From Microbacterium gubbeenense DSM 15944 (GTDB lineage Bacteria; Actinomycetota; Actinomycetes; Actinomycetales; Microbacteriaceae), in contig NZ_AUGQ01000009.1 of the NCBI RefSeq assembly GCF_000422745.1, forward strand, positions 33,620 to 97,619: a stretch of 64,000 bases of DNA, written 5' to 3'. A program made the translations under genes and the position numbers. Within the stretch, counting starts at the first letter, position 1, and every line of letters begins with the position of its first letter. The notes beneath the pieces are model-generated. The model had not been told where the DNA came from and made no database searches. It saw only the letters and a program-made list of their open reading frames with translations. This document shows positions 27,576 through 37,279 of the stretch, piece by piece.

Positions 27576-29300
27576 ATGAACAAGCACTCAAAGTGGATCG
27601 GAGCGGCCGCCTTCGCGGCGACCTTCTCCCTCGCTCTCACGGCCTGCAGCGGCGGCGGATCCGGAGACGGTAACGGCGGCGACGGCGGCGGAGACGCAGC
27701 TCCCGTCGAGACGAAGGAAGCCGACTACAACCCGGTTGACCGCGCCGACATGCAGCAGGGCGGCGACGTCACGGTCGCGATCAGTGAGATCACGCCGCAG
27801 ATGAACGCCATGAATCAGGATGGCGCTGTGCCGACCCAGACGATCTGGACCTGGTACAACCCGCAGATCATCCTGTCGACCCCCGAGGGAGAGTCGTACC
27901 CGAACCCGGCGTACATCTCCGACAAGACGGTCGAAGAGGTCGACGGCAACACTGTCATGACCCTGACGTTCACGGACGAGGCCGAGTTCAACGACGGCAC
28001 GCCCATGGACTGGAAGACGATCGAGAACACCTGGATCGCCAACCGCGGCGAGGGCGACTATGCGCCCAACAGCACGGAGGGCTACCGCAACATCGCGTCC
28101 GTCGAGGCCGGCGATACTGACAAGCAGGCCGTCATCACCTTCGACGGTACGTTTGCCTGGGTCGATGCGCTGTTCTTCAACGTGACCCACCCGGCGGTTG
28201 ACAGCGCCGAGAAGTTCAACGAGGCCTACCTCGACGGTGCTCACCCCGAGTGGGGCGCAGGTCCGTACATGATCGATGAGTTCGATCGCGAGGCCGGTGT
28301 GATCTCGTTCGTCCCGAACGACAAGTGGTGGGGCGACGAGCCGATGCTCGATACGGTCACCTTCCGCGTCATGGAGCCCACGGCCGAGATCAACGCGTTC
28401 CGCGCCGGCGAGATCGACATGGCGGGCAACTCGCAGTCGCTCACGGCCGACACGCTCGAGCAAATTGCTGACGTCGAGGACACGACGGTCTACCGCGCCG
28501 CCCGCGCGTCGAACAACCTGATCCAGCTGAACGCCGAGCGGGAGCAGTTCGCCGACCTCGAGACGCGCCAGGCGATGTTCATGGCCATCGACCGCGAGCA
28601 GATCACCGACGTGATGTGGGATGGGCTCGACTACTCCGAGGAACCGGCCGGTTCGCTGAACCTTTACCCCTACCAGGACGGGTACGAGGACGCGCTGGCA
28701 AACTCGGGCTACGAGTACAACGTCGAGGAGGCGAACTCGATCCTCGACGAGGCCGGCTGGGAGATGGGCGACGACGGCATCCGCGAGCGCGACGGCGTGC
28801 GCTTTGAAGGCCGCCTGCCCACATTCGGCGATGACGCGCTGACCGAGGCGCGTGCCCGCGTGGTCCAGCAGCAGCTCAAGGCCATCGGCTTCGACATGCA
28901 GCTCGACCAGCGTGCATCGAGCGAGTTCTCGACCACGCTGACCGAGAAGGACTGGGACCTCGTGACCCTCGGCTTCAGTTCGTCTGACGCCTACGGCGTG
29001 ATGTGGATGTGCCAGGTCTACTGCGAGGACAGCGGACTGAACCTTTCCGCGACGATGAACGAGACGTTCGACGAGCGCATCCACGAGGTCGAGGCGCTGC
29101 CGACGGCCGAGGAGCAGATCCCCGCGGCGATGGAGCTCGAGTCGGAGCTGATGGCCGAGTCGTGGGGCATCCTGCCGCTCTACGCCGGCCCGCAGATCAT
29201 GGCGGCGAAGGACGGTCTCGCGAACCTCACCCCCGAGCCCTACACCGGTCTGGACCTCTTCGGAGTGCTGCCGGTGGAGAACTTCGGGTGGGCGAAGTAG
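27576..29300 (+). CDS. Peptide ABC transporter substrate-binding lipoprotein
   Basis: A 574-residue family 5 solute-binding protein. The signal peptide ends in the lipobox LTAC with the lipidated Cys24, then a Gly/Ser/Asp-rich linker before the binding fold. Internal motifs such as [20 protein letters not shown] and [15 protein letters not shown] are typical of DppA/OppA. AAAGGA precedes the ATG at 27576. It is unusual in being the last gene of the operon, 50 bp after the ATPase gene, and is followed by a strong terminator. The ligand is unknown. Confidence 0.93.
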   Translation: MNKHSKWIGAAAFAATFSLALTACSGGGSGDGNGGDGGGDAAPVETKEADYNPVDRADMQQGGDVTVAISEITPQMNAMNQDGAVPTQTIWTWYNPQIILSTPEGESYPNPAYISDKTVEEVDGNTVMTLTFTDEAEFNDGTPMDWKTIENTWIANRGEGDYAPNSTEGYRNIASVEAGDTDKQAVITFDGTFAWVDALFFNVTHPAVDSAEKFNEAYLDGAHPEWGAGPYMIDEFDREAGVISFVPNDKWWGDEPMLDTVTFRVMEPTAEINAFRAGEIDMAGNSQSLTADTLEQIADVEDTTVYRAARASNNLIQLNAEREQFADLETRQAMFMAIDREQITDVMWDGLDYSEEPAGSLNLYPYQDGYEDALANSGYEYNVEEANSILDEAGWEMGDDGIRERDGVRFEGRLPTFGDDALTEARARVVQQQLKAIGFDMQLDQRASSEFSTTLTEKDWDLVTLGFSSSDAYGVMWMCQVYCEDSGLNLSATMNETFDERIHEVEALPTAEEQIPAAMELESELMAESWGILPLYAGPQIMAAKDGLANLTPEPYTGLDLFGVLPVENFGWAK

Positions 29301-29310
29301 CCCTCTGATC

Positions 29311-29348
29311 GACAGCGGGGTCGGTGCTTCGGCACCGACCCCGCTGTC
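29311..29348 (+). terminator. Terminator of the peptide transporter operon
   Basis: Perfect 17-bp stem GACAGCGGGGTCGGTGC / GCACCGACCCCGCTGTC with a TTCG tetraloop, 10 bp after the stop codon. Confidence 0.93.
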
Positions 29349-29493
29349 GTTGGGTCGGGTTCTCCAGGAACTTCCTGGTAGAGTTATTCCTTGGCTTGCG
29401 TGTGGGTTCCCACGCCCGCACACGTCGAACGGCAGCCCCTCTACCTGCCCGACGACAACATCCGATTTCACTCGAACGAAAGTCTGTACAGAC

Positions 29494-29754
29494 GTGGCAA
29501 ACATTAAGTCGCAGATCAAGCGCAACAAGACCAACGAGAAGGCCCGCGAGCGCAACCGCATCGTGAAGAGCGAGCTGCGCACGGTCGTCCGCGCGACGCG
29601 CCGCGCAATCGCCGGTGCCGACAAGCCCGCCGCGGAGACCGCCTTCGCGAAGGCCTCGAAGAAGCTCGACAAGGCCGTCTCGAAGGGCGTGATCCACAAG
29701 AACCAGGCAGCGAACCGCAAGGGCGCCCTGGCGAAGCAGATCAACGCTCTCTGA
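29494..29754 (+). CDS. rpsT: 30S ribosomal protein S20
   Basis: An 86-residue primary 16S rRNA-binding protein: [20 protein letters not shown] at the N-terminus, very rich in Lys/Ala/Arg, and ending AKQINAL. GTG start at 29494. The AACGAAAG stretch upstream can act as a weak ribosome site. Transcribed alone, with a terminator 12 bp downstream; convergent with holA, a conserved pairing in actinobacteria. Confidence 0.97.
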   Translation: MANIKSQIKRNKTNEKARERNRIVKSELRTVVRATRRAIAGADKPAAETAFAKASKKLDKAVSKGVIHKNQAANRKGALAKQINAL

Positions 29755-29765
29755 GCTGAGTGCCG

Positions 29766-29797
29766 AGAAAAGCCCGCCCCAAGGGGCGGGCTTTTCT
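29766..29797 (+). terminator. rpsT terminator
   Basis: Stem AGAAAAGCCCGCCCC / GGGGCGGGCTTTTCT around an AA centre, ending in a T-rich arm. Confidence 0.92.
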
Positions 29798-29814
29798 GCG
29801 CCCCCACGCTAATT

Positions 29815-29872
29815 CTTCATTTCTGGCACTTTTCTACACGCAATTGCGTGTAGAAAAGTGCCAGAAATGAAG
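29815..29872. repeat. 58-bp perfect palindrome between rpsT and holA
   Basis: Completely self-complementary sequence centred at 29843/29844 (core CACGCAATTGCGTG), with arms beginning CTTCATTTCTGGCAC. It is markedly AT-richer than its surroundings and has no loop. It sits between the rpsT terminator and the holA stop. No known element name can be assigned. Confidence 0.85.
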
Positions 29873-29906
29873 GGTTGGGGGCCGGTGAATGGTCGGGGCG
29901 CCAGCG

Positions 29907-30941
29907 TTACGCGCCGAAGGGTGCGCGCGTGGCGACGACCGTCACCATGCGCTCGAGCGCGAAGATCGGATCCCGCGATGCGCCCTTGACCTCGGCGTCG
30001 GCGCGCGCGACGGCCTGGATCGCGAGGCCGATCTGGCCCCCCGTCCACCCCACGAGATCGCGCTGTGCGCGCTCGATCTGCCAATCGGGCATGCCGAGCT
30101 CGCGCGCGAGCTGCCGCGCCGGCCCGCGCTTGCCACCGACCCGCGCCATGGTGCGCAACTTCATCGCGAAGGCGGCGACCATCGGCACCGGATCCGCGCC
30201 GGAGTCGAGCGCGTGCCGCAGCGTGATCAGCGCCCGCCCGTAATCGCCCGCGATCGCGGCATCGGCCGCGGCGAAGGCGTTCGTCTCGACTCGCCCACCG
30301 TAGTAGCGCGCCACGACCTGCTCATCGATGACGCCCGTCGTGTCCTGGATCAGCTGCTGGCAGGCGGCGGCGAGCTCGGCGAGGTCGCCCGTGAACGCCT
30401 GCGTGAGGGACGCGAGGGCGTCGGTCTTGATCCGGCGCTTCGCCTGACGGAACTCGTCGCCGGCGAACTGCACGCGGTCGCGGTCGTTCTTCACCGTCGG
30501 GCAGGCGATCTCGACGCCGCCGCCCGTGCCCGCGCGGATGGCGTCGAGGAGCTTCTTGCCGCGCACCGTCGCGCCCGTGTGGCGCAGCACCACCGTGGCG
30601 CCCTCCTGCGGGGCGTCGATGTACGCGAGGGCCTCCGTGAGGAACGCGTCGCTGCACTTCTCGACGCCGCCGACGCGCACGAGGCGCGGCTCGCCGAACA
30701 GCGACGGCGAGGTCACCCCGAGCAGCGTTCCGGACGTGTAGTCGTCGGCGCGGAGGTCTGTCACCTCGAGCGCGGGATCGTCGGCCTTCAGCAGCGTACG
30801 GATCGAACCCGTCGCACGCTCGGCGCAGACCTCTTCCGGCCCCGACACGAGCACGACGGCAGCCGCCCGCGGGTCGCGCCAGTCGAGCTGCGGGATGACC
30901 GTGGCCTTCTTCGCGGGTCCGGGTCGTCGAGCAGCAGCCAT
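29907..30941 (-). CDS. holA: DNA polymerase III subunit delta
   Basis: Clamp-loader subunit that opens the beta clamp. The 344-residue protein has the AAA-like N-terminal region beginning VVLVSGPEEVCAERA, the beta-binding region around LFGEPRLVRVGGVEKC, and C-terminal helices with ARELGMPDWQIERAQRD. ATG at 30941 is preceded 6 nt upstream by TACTGT, giving a probable leaderless mRNA. It is divergent from comEA and convergent with rpsT, the usual actinobacterial order. Confidence 0.93.
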   Translation of the reverse strand: MAAARRPGPAKKATVIPQLDWRDPRAAAVVLVSGPEEVCAERATGSIRTLLKADDPALEVTDLRADDYTSGTLLGVTSPSLFGEPRLVRVGGVEKCSDAFLTEALAYIDAPQEGATVVLRHTGATVRGKKLLDAIRAGTGGGVEIACPTVKNDRDRVQFAGDEFRQAKRRIKTDALASLTQAFTGDLAELAAACQQLIQDTTGVIDEQVVARYYGGRVETNAFAAADAAIAGDYGRALITLRHALDSGADPVPMVAAFAMKLRTMARVGGKRGPARQLARELGMPDWQIERAQRDLVGWTGGQIGLAIQAVARADAEVKGASRDPIFALERMVTVVATRAPFGA

Positions 30942-30947
30942 GGTTCA

Positions 30948-30953
30948 ACAGTA
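30948..30953 (-). promoter_or_regulatory. -10 box, leaderless start of holA
   Basis: TACTGT on the minus strand, 6 nt before the holA ATG. Confidence 0.5.
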
Positions 30954-31050
30954 CCGACCCGCGCTCGCGAGATGCTGTTCACAATCATCGATTCGGCGGA
31001 GTTATCTGACGATCGCGCGATCGGGCCGCATCTCGTCGCGCTCGACTGCA

Positions 31051-31056
31051 TAGCGT
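31051..31056 (+). promoter_or_regulatory. -10 box, leaderless start of comEA
   Basis: TAGCGT, 7 nt before the comEA ATG. Confidence 0.5.
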
Positions 31057-31063
31057 CGATCCC

Positions 31064-31672
31064 ATGTCGGATCTCGAGGGCTATCGGCGCGCATCGCCGC
31101 GGGCCCGCCTCGGCATCGGCGGCGCCATCGTGCTCGTGCTGGTCGCGCTCGCCGCGACGGTCGGCATCGGCATCTGGCGGGGTCAGACCGCGCCCGTCGA
31201 GCACATCGCCGAAACGCCCGCAGTCACGACGAATCCGTCGGGGGCCGTCGCGGAGGAATCGTACGTGCACGTGTCGGGCGCCGTGCGACATCCCGGCCTC
31301 TACGTGGTGCGGCCTGGCGCGCGCGTGATCGATGCGGTGTCCGCGGCGGGCGGGCTCGCCGACGACGCGGACGAATCGGCCGTCAACCTCGCCCGCCCGG
31401 TGACCGACGGCGAGCAGCTCGTCGTGCCCGCCGAGGGCGAGGCGCCGGCACCATCGGCGCCCGGCGGCGGATCCGCGCCCGGACTCGTCAGCATCAACAC
31501 CGCCGACGCGGCCGCGCTCGAGGATCTTCCGGGCATCGGCCCCGCGCTCGCCGGCCGCATCATCGATTGGCGCGACACCGAGGGGCCCTTCGGAACGGTC
31601 GACGATCTGCTCGCGGTCTCCGGCATCGGGCCCAAGGTTCTCGAATCGCTGCGCGACCTGGTGACGGTGTGA
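31064..31672 (+). CDS. comEA: ComEA family DNA-binding competence protein
   Basis: A 202-residue membrane-anchored DNA receptor homologue: a short cytoplasmic N-terminus, one helix (GIGGAIVLVLVALAATVGIGI), an SLBB domain (YVHVSGAVRHPGLYVVRPGA), a Pro/Gly linker, and a helix-hairpin-helix pair (SINTADAAALEDLPGIGPAL ... VSGIGPKVLESLRDLV). It binds double-stranded DNA outside the membrane in competent bacteria; competence in this organism is not established. Its stop overlaps the comEC start. Confidence 0.94.
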   Translation: MSDLEGYRRASPRARLGIGGAIVLVLVALAATVGIGIWRGQTAPVEHIAETPAVTTNPSGAVAEESYVHVSGAVRHPGLYVVRPGARVIDAVSAAGGLADDADESAVNLARPVTDGEQLVVPAEGEAPAPSAPGGGSAPGLVSINTADAAALEDLPGIGPALAGRIIDWRDTEGPFGTVDDLLAVSGIGPKVLESLRDLVTV

Positions 31673-33996
31673 CGCCGCGCGACTTGCGCATGATCCCCGT
31701 CGCGGGCGCGACGTGGGGCGCCGCCCTCGCGTCCGTCCTGCGGCCGGAATGGGCGCCCGGGGTCGCGGCGCTGCTCTGGGGCTCGACCGCCGCAGCGTTC
31801 GCCGCCGTGGCGATCCTCGAGGTTCGACATCGCCGCACGAAGCCCCGGCCCGAGCTCGTCGGACCGAGCCCCGGCCGTTTCGCCCTGCTCCTCCCCCTCG
31901 TCGCGGTCGCCTGTGCCGCGGCGGGGATCGCCTCCGCACACGTCGCGATCGTCCACGCGGAGCGCGCGGCCGTCGCGGCCGCCCTCGATGGCCGGGTGAC
32001 CGACCTCGCCGTCACGGTCACGACGAAGGTCGAGCCGTCCACGGGCGGCGTGCGCTTCGACGGCACCGCGACCACACCGGACGGATCCGCGCGCATCAGC
32101 GTTCTGCTCCGGGCCGACCCTCCGCCGGACGGGCTCGATCTCGGATCGGTCGTGTCGGTCTCCGGCGGCGGGGAACCGGCCGATCCGGGCGACGCCGCCG
32201 TCGCGGTCGTCTTCGCGGATGGCCTGAACGTGCGCGCACCGCCCCAGCACGTGTTCGCGGTCACGAGCCAGCTGCGGCGCGGCTTCGTCGACCTCGTGCG
32301 CCAAGGCCTCCCCGACCCCGGTGCCGGGCTCTTGCCGGGGCTGTCGGTCGGCGAGACGAGCGGCGTCTCGAACGAGCTCGATGCCGACATGAAGGCGTCG
32401 TCGCTCTCACACCTCACAGCCGTATCCGGCAGCAACTGCTCGCTCGTCGGCGCGATCGCGTTCGGCATCTGCGCGGCCTGTGGCGCCGGCCGTCGCACGC
32501 GCGTGATCGTCTCTCTCGTCGCCCTCGCCGGATTCGTCGTGCTCGTCACCCCCGAGGCGAGCGTCATCCGCGCCGGCGCCATGTCGACGATCGCGCTGCT
32601 CGCCCTGCTGACGGGCCGCCGGGGTGCGGGGGTCGCGGTGCTCTCGCTCGCGGTGACGGTGCTCGTGGCGGCGGATCCGTGGCTCGCGACCTCATACGGG
32701 TTCCTGCTGTCGGCCAGCGCGACGGGCGCCCTTCTCCTGCTCGCCGAGCCGCTCGCGACAGGCCTCAATCGGTGGATGCCGCGTGCGCTCGCGCTCGGGA
32801 TCGCCGTTCCCCTGGCGGCGCAGCTCGTGTGCGGCCCGATCATCGTGCTGTTCGCGCCGCAGGTGTCGCTCTACGGCGTCGTCGCGAACATGATCGCGGG
32901 CCCGGCCGCTCCCGCCGCGACGGTGCTCGGCCTCGCCGCCTGCCTCGTACAGGCGATCCCTCCGCTCGCGCTCGGTCTGGCATCGCTCGCGTGGCTGCCG
33001 TCCGCGTGGGTCGCGCAGACCGCCGAGACGTTCGCCGCGCTGCCCGCCGCGGGGCTCGGCTGGCACGAGGGATGGCTCGGCTTCCTCGCGCTCACCGCCA
33101 TCGGCGCGTGCGTCGTCGTCGCGATCACCGGGGCTCCCCGTCGCCTCCCGGCCGCCGCGCGACGATGGATCCTGCGATCTTCCGTCGCCGTTCTCGCGCT
33201 CGTCGTCGGCGCCGGAGGCGGAACCGTCGCGCTCACGAGCGTCGTCGGCCCGCTGACCGCCCCGCGCGACTGGTCGATCGCGCTGTGCGACGTCGGGCAG
33301 GGCGACGCGATCCTCCTGCGCTCGGCCGGCCGCACGGCGATCGTCGACACCGGGCCCGACGTCGACGCGCTCGAACGGTGCCTGACCCGCCTCGGGGTCG
33401 ACGAGATCGACGTGGCGTTCCTCACCCACTTCGACGCCGATCACGTGACGGGCGTGCCCGCGCTCGCGGGACGCGTGCGAACGATCGTCCACGGGCCGTA
33501 CGAGAGCGAGGACGACCTGAGCGACGCACGAGGCGTCTCGGGCGACGTGCGCGAGGGATACGCGGGCATGCACGGCGCGCTCGGCGACGCAACGTGGCGG
33601 ATCCTCTGGCCCGCGCGCGATACGCGGGCGTTCGCTCCCGGCAACGACACCAGCCTCGTGGTCGAGGTCTCGGGCGGCGCCGTTCCCCGCACGCTGCTGC
33701 TCGGCGATCTCGGCGAGGACGCGCAACGACTGCTCTGGGGATCGGGCCGCGTGATGGGAACCTACGACGTCGTCAAGGTGTCCCACCACGGCAGCCGCGA
33801 TCAGTCGCCCGCCCTCTACGCCGAGATCCGCCCGCTCATCGGGCTGATCGGCGTCGGCGAGAACGACTACGGCCACCCGCATCCCGACACGCTCGCGCTC
33901 CTCGCGGGATCCGGCACCGCGGTCGCCCGCACCGACACCGACGGGCTCGTGCTCGTGAGCGCGGCGGACGGGCTCAGCGTCTGGCGCGAGCGGTGA
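31669..33996 (+). CDS. comEC: ComEC/Rec2 DNA uptake channel protein
   Basis: A 775-residue polytopic protein: an N-terminal DUF4131-like region, a central competence domain of many helices (including LTAVSGSNCSLVGAIAFGI), and a C-terminal metallo-beta-lactamase domain. The latter has the metal motif THFDADH with its first His at residue 587, and KVSHHGSRDQS further on. It forms the predicted channel for single-stranded DNA and may degrade the second strand. GTG start overlaps the comEA stop. Full length, so the channel is probably functional; other competence genes are outside the window. Confidence 0.94.
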   Translation: MTPRDLRMIPVAGATWGAALASVLRPEWAPGVAALLWGSTAAAFAAVAILEVRHRRTKPRPELVGPSPGRFALLLPLVAVACAAAGIASAHVAIVHAERAAVAAALDGRVTDLAVTVTTKVEPSTGGVRFDGTATTPDGSARISVLLRADPPPDGLDLGSVVSVSGGGEPADPGDAAVAVVFADGLNVRAPPQHVFAVTSQLRRGFVDLVRQGLPDPGAGLLPGLSVGETSGVSNELDADMKASSLSHLTAVSGSNCSLVGAIAFGICAACGAGRRTRVIVSLVALAGFVVLVTPEASVIRAGAMSTIALLALLTGRRGAGVAVLSLAVTVLVAADPWLATSYGFLLSASATGALLLLAEPLATGLNRWMPRALALGIAVPLAAQLVCGPIIVLFAPQVSLYGVVANMIAGPAAPAATVLGLAACLVQAIPPLALGLASLAWLPSAWVAQTAETFAALPAAGLGWHEGWLGFLALTAIGACVVVAITGAPRRLPAAARRWILRSSVAVLALVVGAGGGTVALTSVVGPLTAPRDWSIALCDVGQGDAILLRSAGRTAIVDTGPDVDALERCLTRLGVDEIDVAFLTHFDADHVTGVPALAGRVRTIVHGPYESEDDLSDARGVSGDVREGYAGMHGALGDATWRILWPARDTRAFAPGNDTSLVVEVSGGAVPRTLLLGDLGEDAQRLLWGSGRVMGTYDVVKVSHHGSRDQSPALYAEIRPLIGLIGVGENDYGHPHPDTLALLAGSGTAVARTDTDGLVLVSAADGLSVWRER

Positions 33997-34005
33997 GCGC
34001 GGGGC

Positions 34006-36534
34006 TCACTTCACGACGAGACTCACGATCTTCGGCGCGCGCACGATCGCCTTGACGATCTGCCCATCGCCGACGAAGCGCTGCACCTTCTCGTCGCCGC
34101 GTGCGAGGGCCTCGAGCTCCTCGGGCGTGATCTCCGCCGACACCTGCAGCTGCGATCGCACCTTGCCGTTGACCTGCACGACCGCCGTGACTTCGTCTGC
34201 CGTGAGCAGGGCCGGATCGGCGTTCGGCCACACGACCGCGCTCACGCTCGGCGCGTGGCCGAGGATCTCCCAGATCTCCTCCGCTGTGTGCGGAGCCACG
34301 ACGTCGAGCATGACCGCGAGCGTCTCGGCGGCCTCGCGCACGGCGGGATCCGCCCCGCCCGCGCCGGAATCGATCGCCTTGCGGATCGCATTGACGAGCT
34401 CCATGAGCCGCGCGACGAGCACGTTGTACTTCGTGTGCTCGACGATGGCCGGGGCGTCGTTCAGCAGGTGGTGGGTGACGCGGCGCAGGGCCTTATCGCC
34501 GGTCGCCGGATCGGCGCCGACCTCGGAGGCGACATCCTCCGCCGCGCGCATCGCACGGGCGAGGAACTTCTTCGCGCCCGCCGTCTGGACGTCATTCCAG
34601 TCCTTGTCGTCCTCGACGGGCCCCGCGAACGCGAGCGCGACGCGCACCGCGTCGGATCCGTGCTCGCCGAGCTGGTCGGACACCTGCACGAGGTTGCCCT
34701 TCGACTTCGACATCTTGGCGCCGTCGAGCAGAATCATGCCCTGGTTGATCAGCGCCGAGAACGGCTCGGTGAAGTCGACGAGCCCCATGTCGTGCAGCAC
34801 CTTCGTGATGAAGCGCGCATACAGCAGGTGCAGGATCGCGTGCTCGACGCCGCCGATGTACGTGTCGACGGGCGCCCAGCGGTTCGCCTCGGCCGGATCG
34901 AACGCGACGGTATCGCTCTTCGGCGACAGGAAGCGCAGGTAGTACCAGGAGCTGTCGACGAACGTGTCCATCGTGTCGGGGTCGCGCAGGGCGGGCTCGC
35001 CGGTGACGGGATCCGTCGTGGTGACCCACTCGGTCGCGCCGCCGAGCGGCGAGGTGCCCTTCGGCTTGAGGTCGATGTCCTTCGCGACCGGCAGCGTCAC
35101 GGGCAGCTGGTCGGCCGGCACCTTCTCGATGCGGCCGTCTGCCGTGTGGATCATCGGAATCGGCGTTCCCCAGAACCGCTGACGCGAGATCAGCCAGTCG
35201 CGCAGGCGGTACTGCGTGGTCGCGCGGCCGGATCCGCTCTTCGCGAGGATCTCGGTCATGCGCGCGATCGCCTCGGCCTTCGGCAGCCCATCGAGCTCGC
35301 CCGAGTTGATCAGCACGCCCTCGCCGGCAAGGGCCTCGCCCGTCTCGGTGGGATCCGGCAGGTTCTCTCCCTCCGCGCTCGTGTCGAGCACGACGCGCAC
35401 GGGCAGGTCGAAGGTGCGGGCGAAATCGAGGTCGCGCTGGTCGTGCGCAGGAACGGCCATGACGGCGCCGTGCCCGTAGTCGGCCAGCACGTAGTCGGCG
35501 GCCCAGATCGGCAGGCGCTCGCCGTTGACGGGGTTGATCGCGAAGCGCTCGAGAGACACTCCGGTCTTCTCGCGATCGGAGGACTGGCGCTCGATGTCGG
35601 TCTGCTTCTGCGTCTTGTCGAGGTAGTCCTGGAAGCGCATGCGCGTTTCCGGGCTCGCCGATGCGGCCAGCTCGGCGGCGAGGTCGCTGTCGGGGGCGAC
35701 GACCATGAACGTGGCGCCGTGCAGCGTGTCGGCGCGCGTGGTGAAGACGGTGACCTTCTCGGCGCGGCCCTCGATCTCGAAGTCGATGTCGGCACCGGTG
35801 GAGCGGCCGATCCAGTTGCGCTGCATCTGCAGCACCTTGTGCGGCCAGACGCCCTCGAGCGCGTCGAGGTCTTCGAGCAGGCGGTCGGCGTATTCGGTGA
35901 TCTTGAAGTACCACTGCGTGAGCTTCTTCTTGATCACCGTGGCGCCGCAGCGGTCGCAGGATCCGTCGACGACCTGCTCGTTCGCGAGCACGGTCTGATC
36001 GTTCGGGCACCAGTTCACGGGGCTCTCGGCGCGGTACGCGAGGCCGCGGTCGTACATCTGCTGGAACAGCCACTGGTTCCACTGGTAGTACTCGGGATCC
36101 GACGTGTGCAGCACCCGCGTCCAGTCGAACGAGACGCCGTACTTGCCGAGGCTGTCGCGCTGCTGCGCAATGTTGTCGTAGGTCCACTCGCGCGGATCCG
36201 CGCCGCGCTGGATCGCCGCGTTCTCTGCCGGCAGCCCGAACGAGTCCCAGCCGATCGGCTGCAGCACGTTGTACCCGCGGTGGCGCCAGAACCGGGCGAC
36301 GATGTCGCTGTAGAGGTAGTTCGAGGCGTGGCCCATGTGCATGTCGCCCGAGGGGTACGGGAACATGGCGAGAACGTACCGACGCGGTCGCTCGTCATCC
36401 GCGCCGCCCGCGAGGAAGGTGCCGTTGTTCTCCCAGTAGCGCCGCCACTTCTCTTCCACGGCGTGCACGTCGTGCGGCTCGGCGGTGGCGGTGATGTCGG
36501 GAGAAGAGGAATCGGTCACGTCGGAGGGGGCCAA
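34006..36534 (-). CDS. leuS: Leucyl-tRNA synthetase
   Basis: Class I aminoacyl-tRNA synthetase. HIGH-type motif in [20 protein letters not shown] loop [12 protein letters not shown], a CP1 editing domain between them ([19 protein letters not shown]), and zinc-site cysteines in SCDRCGATV. It has 842 residues from TTG at 36534; a GTG at 36519 is an alternative start within a poorly conserved, Ser-rich N-terminus. Convergent with comEC, separated by 9 bp. The leader region holds a GC-rich hairpin; no T-box is evident. Confidence 0.97.
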   Translation of the reverse strand: MAPSDVTDSSSPDITATAEPHDVHAVEEKWRRYWENNGTFLAGGADDERPRRYVLAMFPYPSGDMHMGHASNYLYSDIVARFWRHRGYNVLQPIGWDSFGLPAENAAIQRGADPREWTYDNIAQQRDSLGKYGVSFDWTRVLHTSDPEYYQWNQWLFQQMYDRGLAYRAESPVNWCPNDQTVLANEQVVDGSCDRCGATVIKKKLTQWYFKITEYADRLLEDLDALEGVWPHKVLQMQRNWIGRSTGADIDFEIEGRAEKVTVFTTRADTLHGATFMVVAPDSDLAAELAASASPETRMRFQDYLDKTQKQTDIERQSSDREKTGVSLERFAINPVNGERLPIWAADYVLADYGHGAVMAVPAHDQRDLDFARTFDLPVRVVLDTSAEGENLPDPTETGEALAGEGVLINSGELDGLPKAEAIARMTEILAKSGSGRATTQYRLRDWLISRQRFWGTPIPMIHTADGRIEKVPADQLPVTLPVAKDIDLKPKGTSPLGGATEWVTTTDPVTGEPALRDPDTMDTFVDSSWYYLRFLSPKSDTVAFDPAEANRWAPVDTYIGGVEHAILHLLYARFITKVLHDMGLVDFTEPFSALINQGMILLDGAKMSKSKGNLVQVSDQLGEHGSDAVRVALAFAGPVEDDKDWNDVQTAGAKKFLARAMRAAEDVASEVGADPATGDKALRRVTHHLLNDAPAIVEHTKYNVLVARLMELVNAIRKAIDSGAGGADPAVREAAETLAVMLDVVAPHTAEEIWEILGHAPSVSAVVWPNADPALLTADEVTAVVQVNGKVRSQLQVSAEITPEELEALARGDEKVQRFVGDGQIVKAIVRAPKIVSLVVK

Positions 36535-36546
36535 TCGATCGGGGCT

Positions 36547-36572
36547 TCTCCCGCGGCATGCCCCGCGGGAGA
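36547..36572 (-). other. Hairpin in the leuS 5' leader
   Basis: 10-bp arms TCTCCCGCGG / CCGCGGGAGA with a 6-nt loop, 12 bp upstream of the leuS start. A TAATCT box at 36586-36591 (minus strand) would place it in the transcribed leader. Function unknown. Confidence 0.4.
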
Positions 36573-36619
36573 TCGGGAATACTCCAGATTACCGCGCCCT
36601 CGGGGGCATTTCATGACCG

Positions 36620-36625
36620 TAGTAT
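36620..36625 (+). promoter_or_regulatory. -10 box, leaderless start of the DedA gene
   Basis: TAGTAT, 7 nt before the ATG at 36633. Confidence 0.5.
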
Positions 36626-36632
36626 TTATGGG

Positions 36633-37274
36633 ATGCTCAACGATGTCCTCTCGTCGATCCTCGACGTCGTCTCGGGCGTCGAGCCGTGGCTGCGGATCCT
36701 CATCGCCAGCGTTGCGATCATGCTCGAAACGAGCGTGCTGATCGGCCTGATCGTGCCGGGCGACTCGATCGTCATCGTCAGCGCGATGGGCGTCACCTCG
36801 ATCCCCGAGGCGATCATCCTCGGCGCGTTCGTCGTCGCGGGCGCCCTCGCGGGCGAGAGCATCGGCTTCATGATCGGCAGGTGGGCGGGGCCGAAACTGC
36901 GGCATTCCCGGCTCGGCCGCTGGATCGGCGAACACAACTGGCTGCGCGCGGAGACCTACCTCCGGCGGCGCGGCGGCATCGCCATCTTCCTCTCGCGCTT
37001 CCTGCCCGTGCTGCACTCGGTCGTGCCGCTGACGGTCGGCATGTCCGGATACTCGTATCGCAAGTTCCTCGCGTGGACGCTGCCCGCCTGTGCCCTCTGG
37101 TCAGCCCTGTACATCACGATCGCCGCGGGCGCCGCTGAGACGTACCGCGAACTCGCCGACAGCGCGCACTGGGCCGGGTACGTCTTCTTCGGCCTGATCG
37201 CGCTCGGACTGCTCGTCGTGTTCGGTGGGAAGAAGCTGCTGCACTTCCTCGAACACCGACACATGAAAGACTAG
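36633..37274 (+). CDS. DedA family membrane protein
   Basis: A 213-residue SNARE-associated/VTT-type membrane protein, proposed lipid scramblase or transporter family. Family segments: ETSVLIGLIVPGDSIVIVSA, GESIGFMIGRWAGPKLRHS, and FLSRFLPVLHSVVPLTVGMS, with re-entrant hydrophobic segments. A His-rich basic tail ends HFLEHRHMKD. ATG at 36633 is supported by the -10 box; it is followed 5 bp later by the App1 gene, so the two are probably cotranscribed. Confidence 0.92.
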   Translation: MLNDVLSSILDVVSGVEPWLRILIASVAIMLETSVLIGLIVPGDSIVIVSAMGVTSIPEAIILGAFVVAGALAGESIGFMIGRWAGPKLRHSRLGRWIGEHNWLRAETYLRRRGGIAIFLSRFLPVLHSVVPLTVGMSGYSYRKFLAWTLPACALWSALYITIAAGAAETYRELADSAHWAGYVFFGLIALGLLVVFGGKKLLHFLEHRHMKD

Positions 37275-37279
37275 GACGG

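Noticed and set aside
24931..27591. Long minus-strand frame opposite the peptide importer genes
   Set aside because: Antisense shadow; the opposite strand carries two complete ATP-binding domains and a permease.
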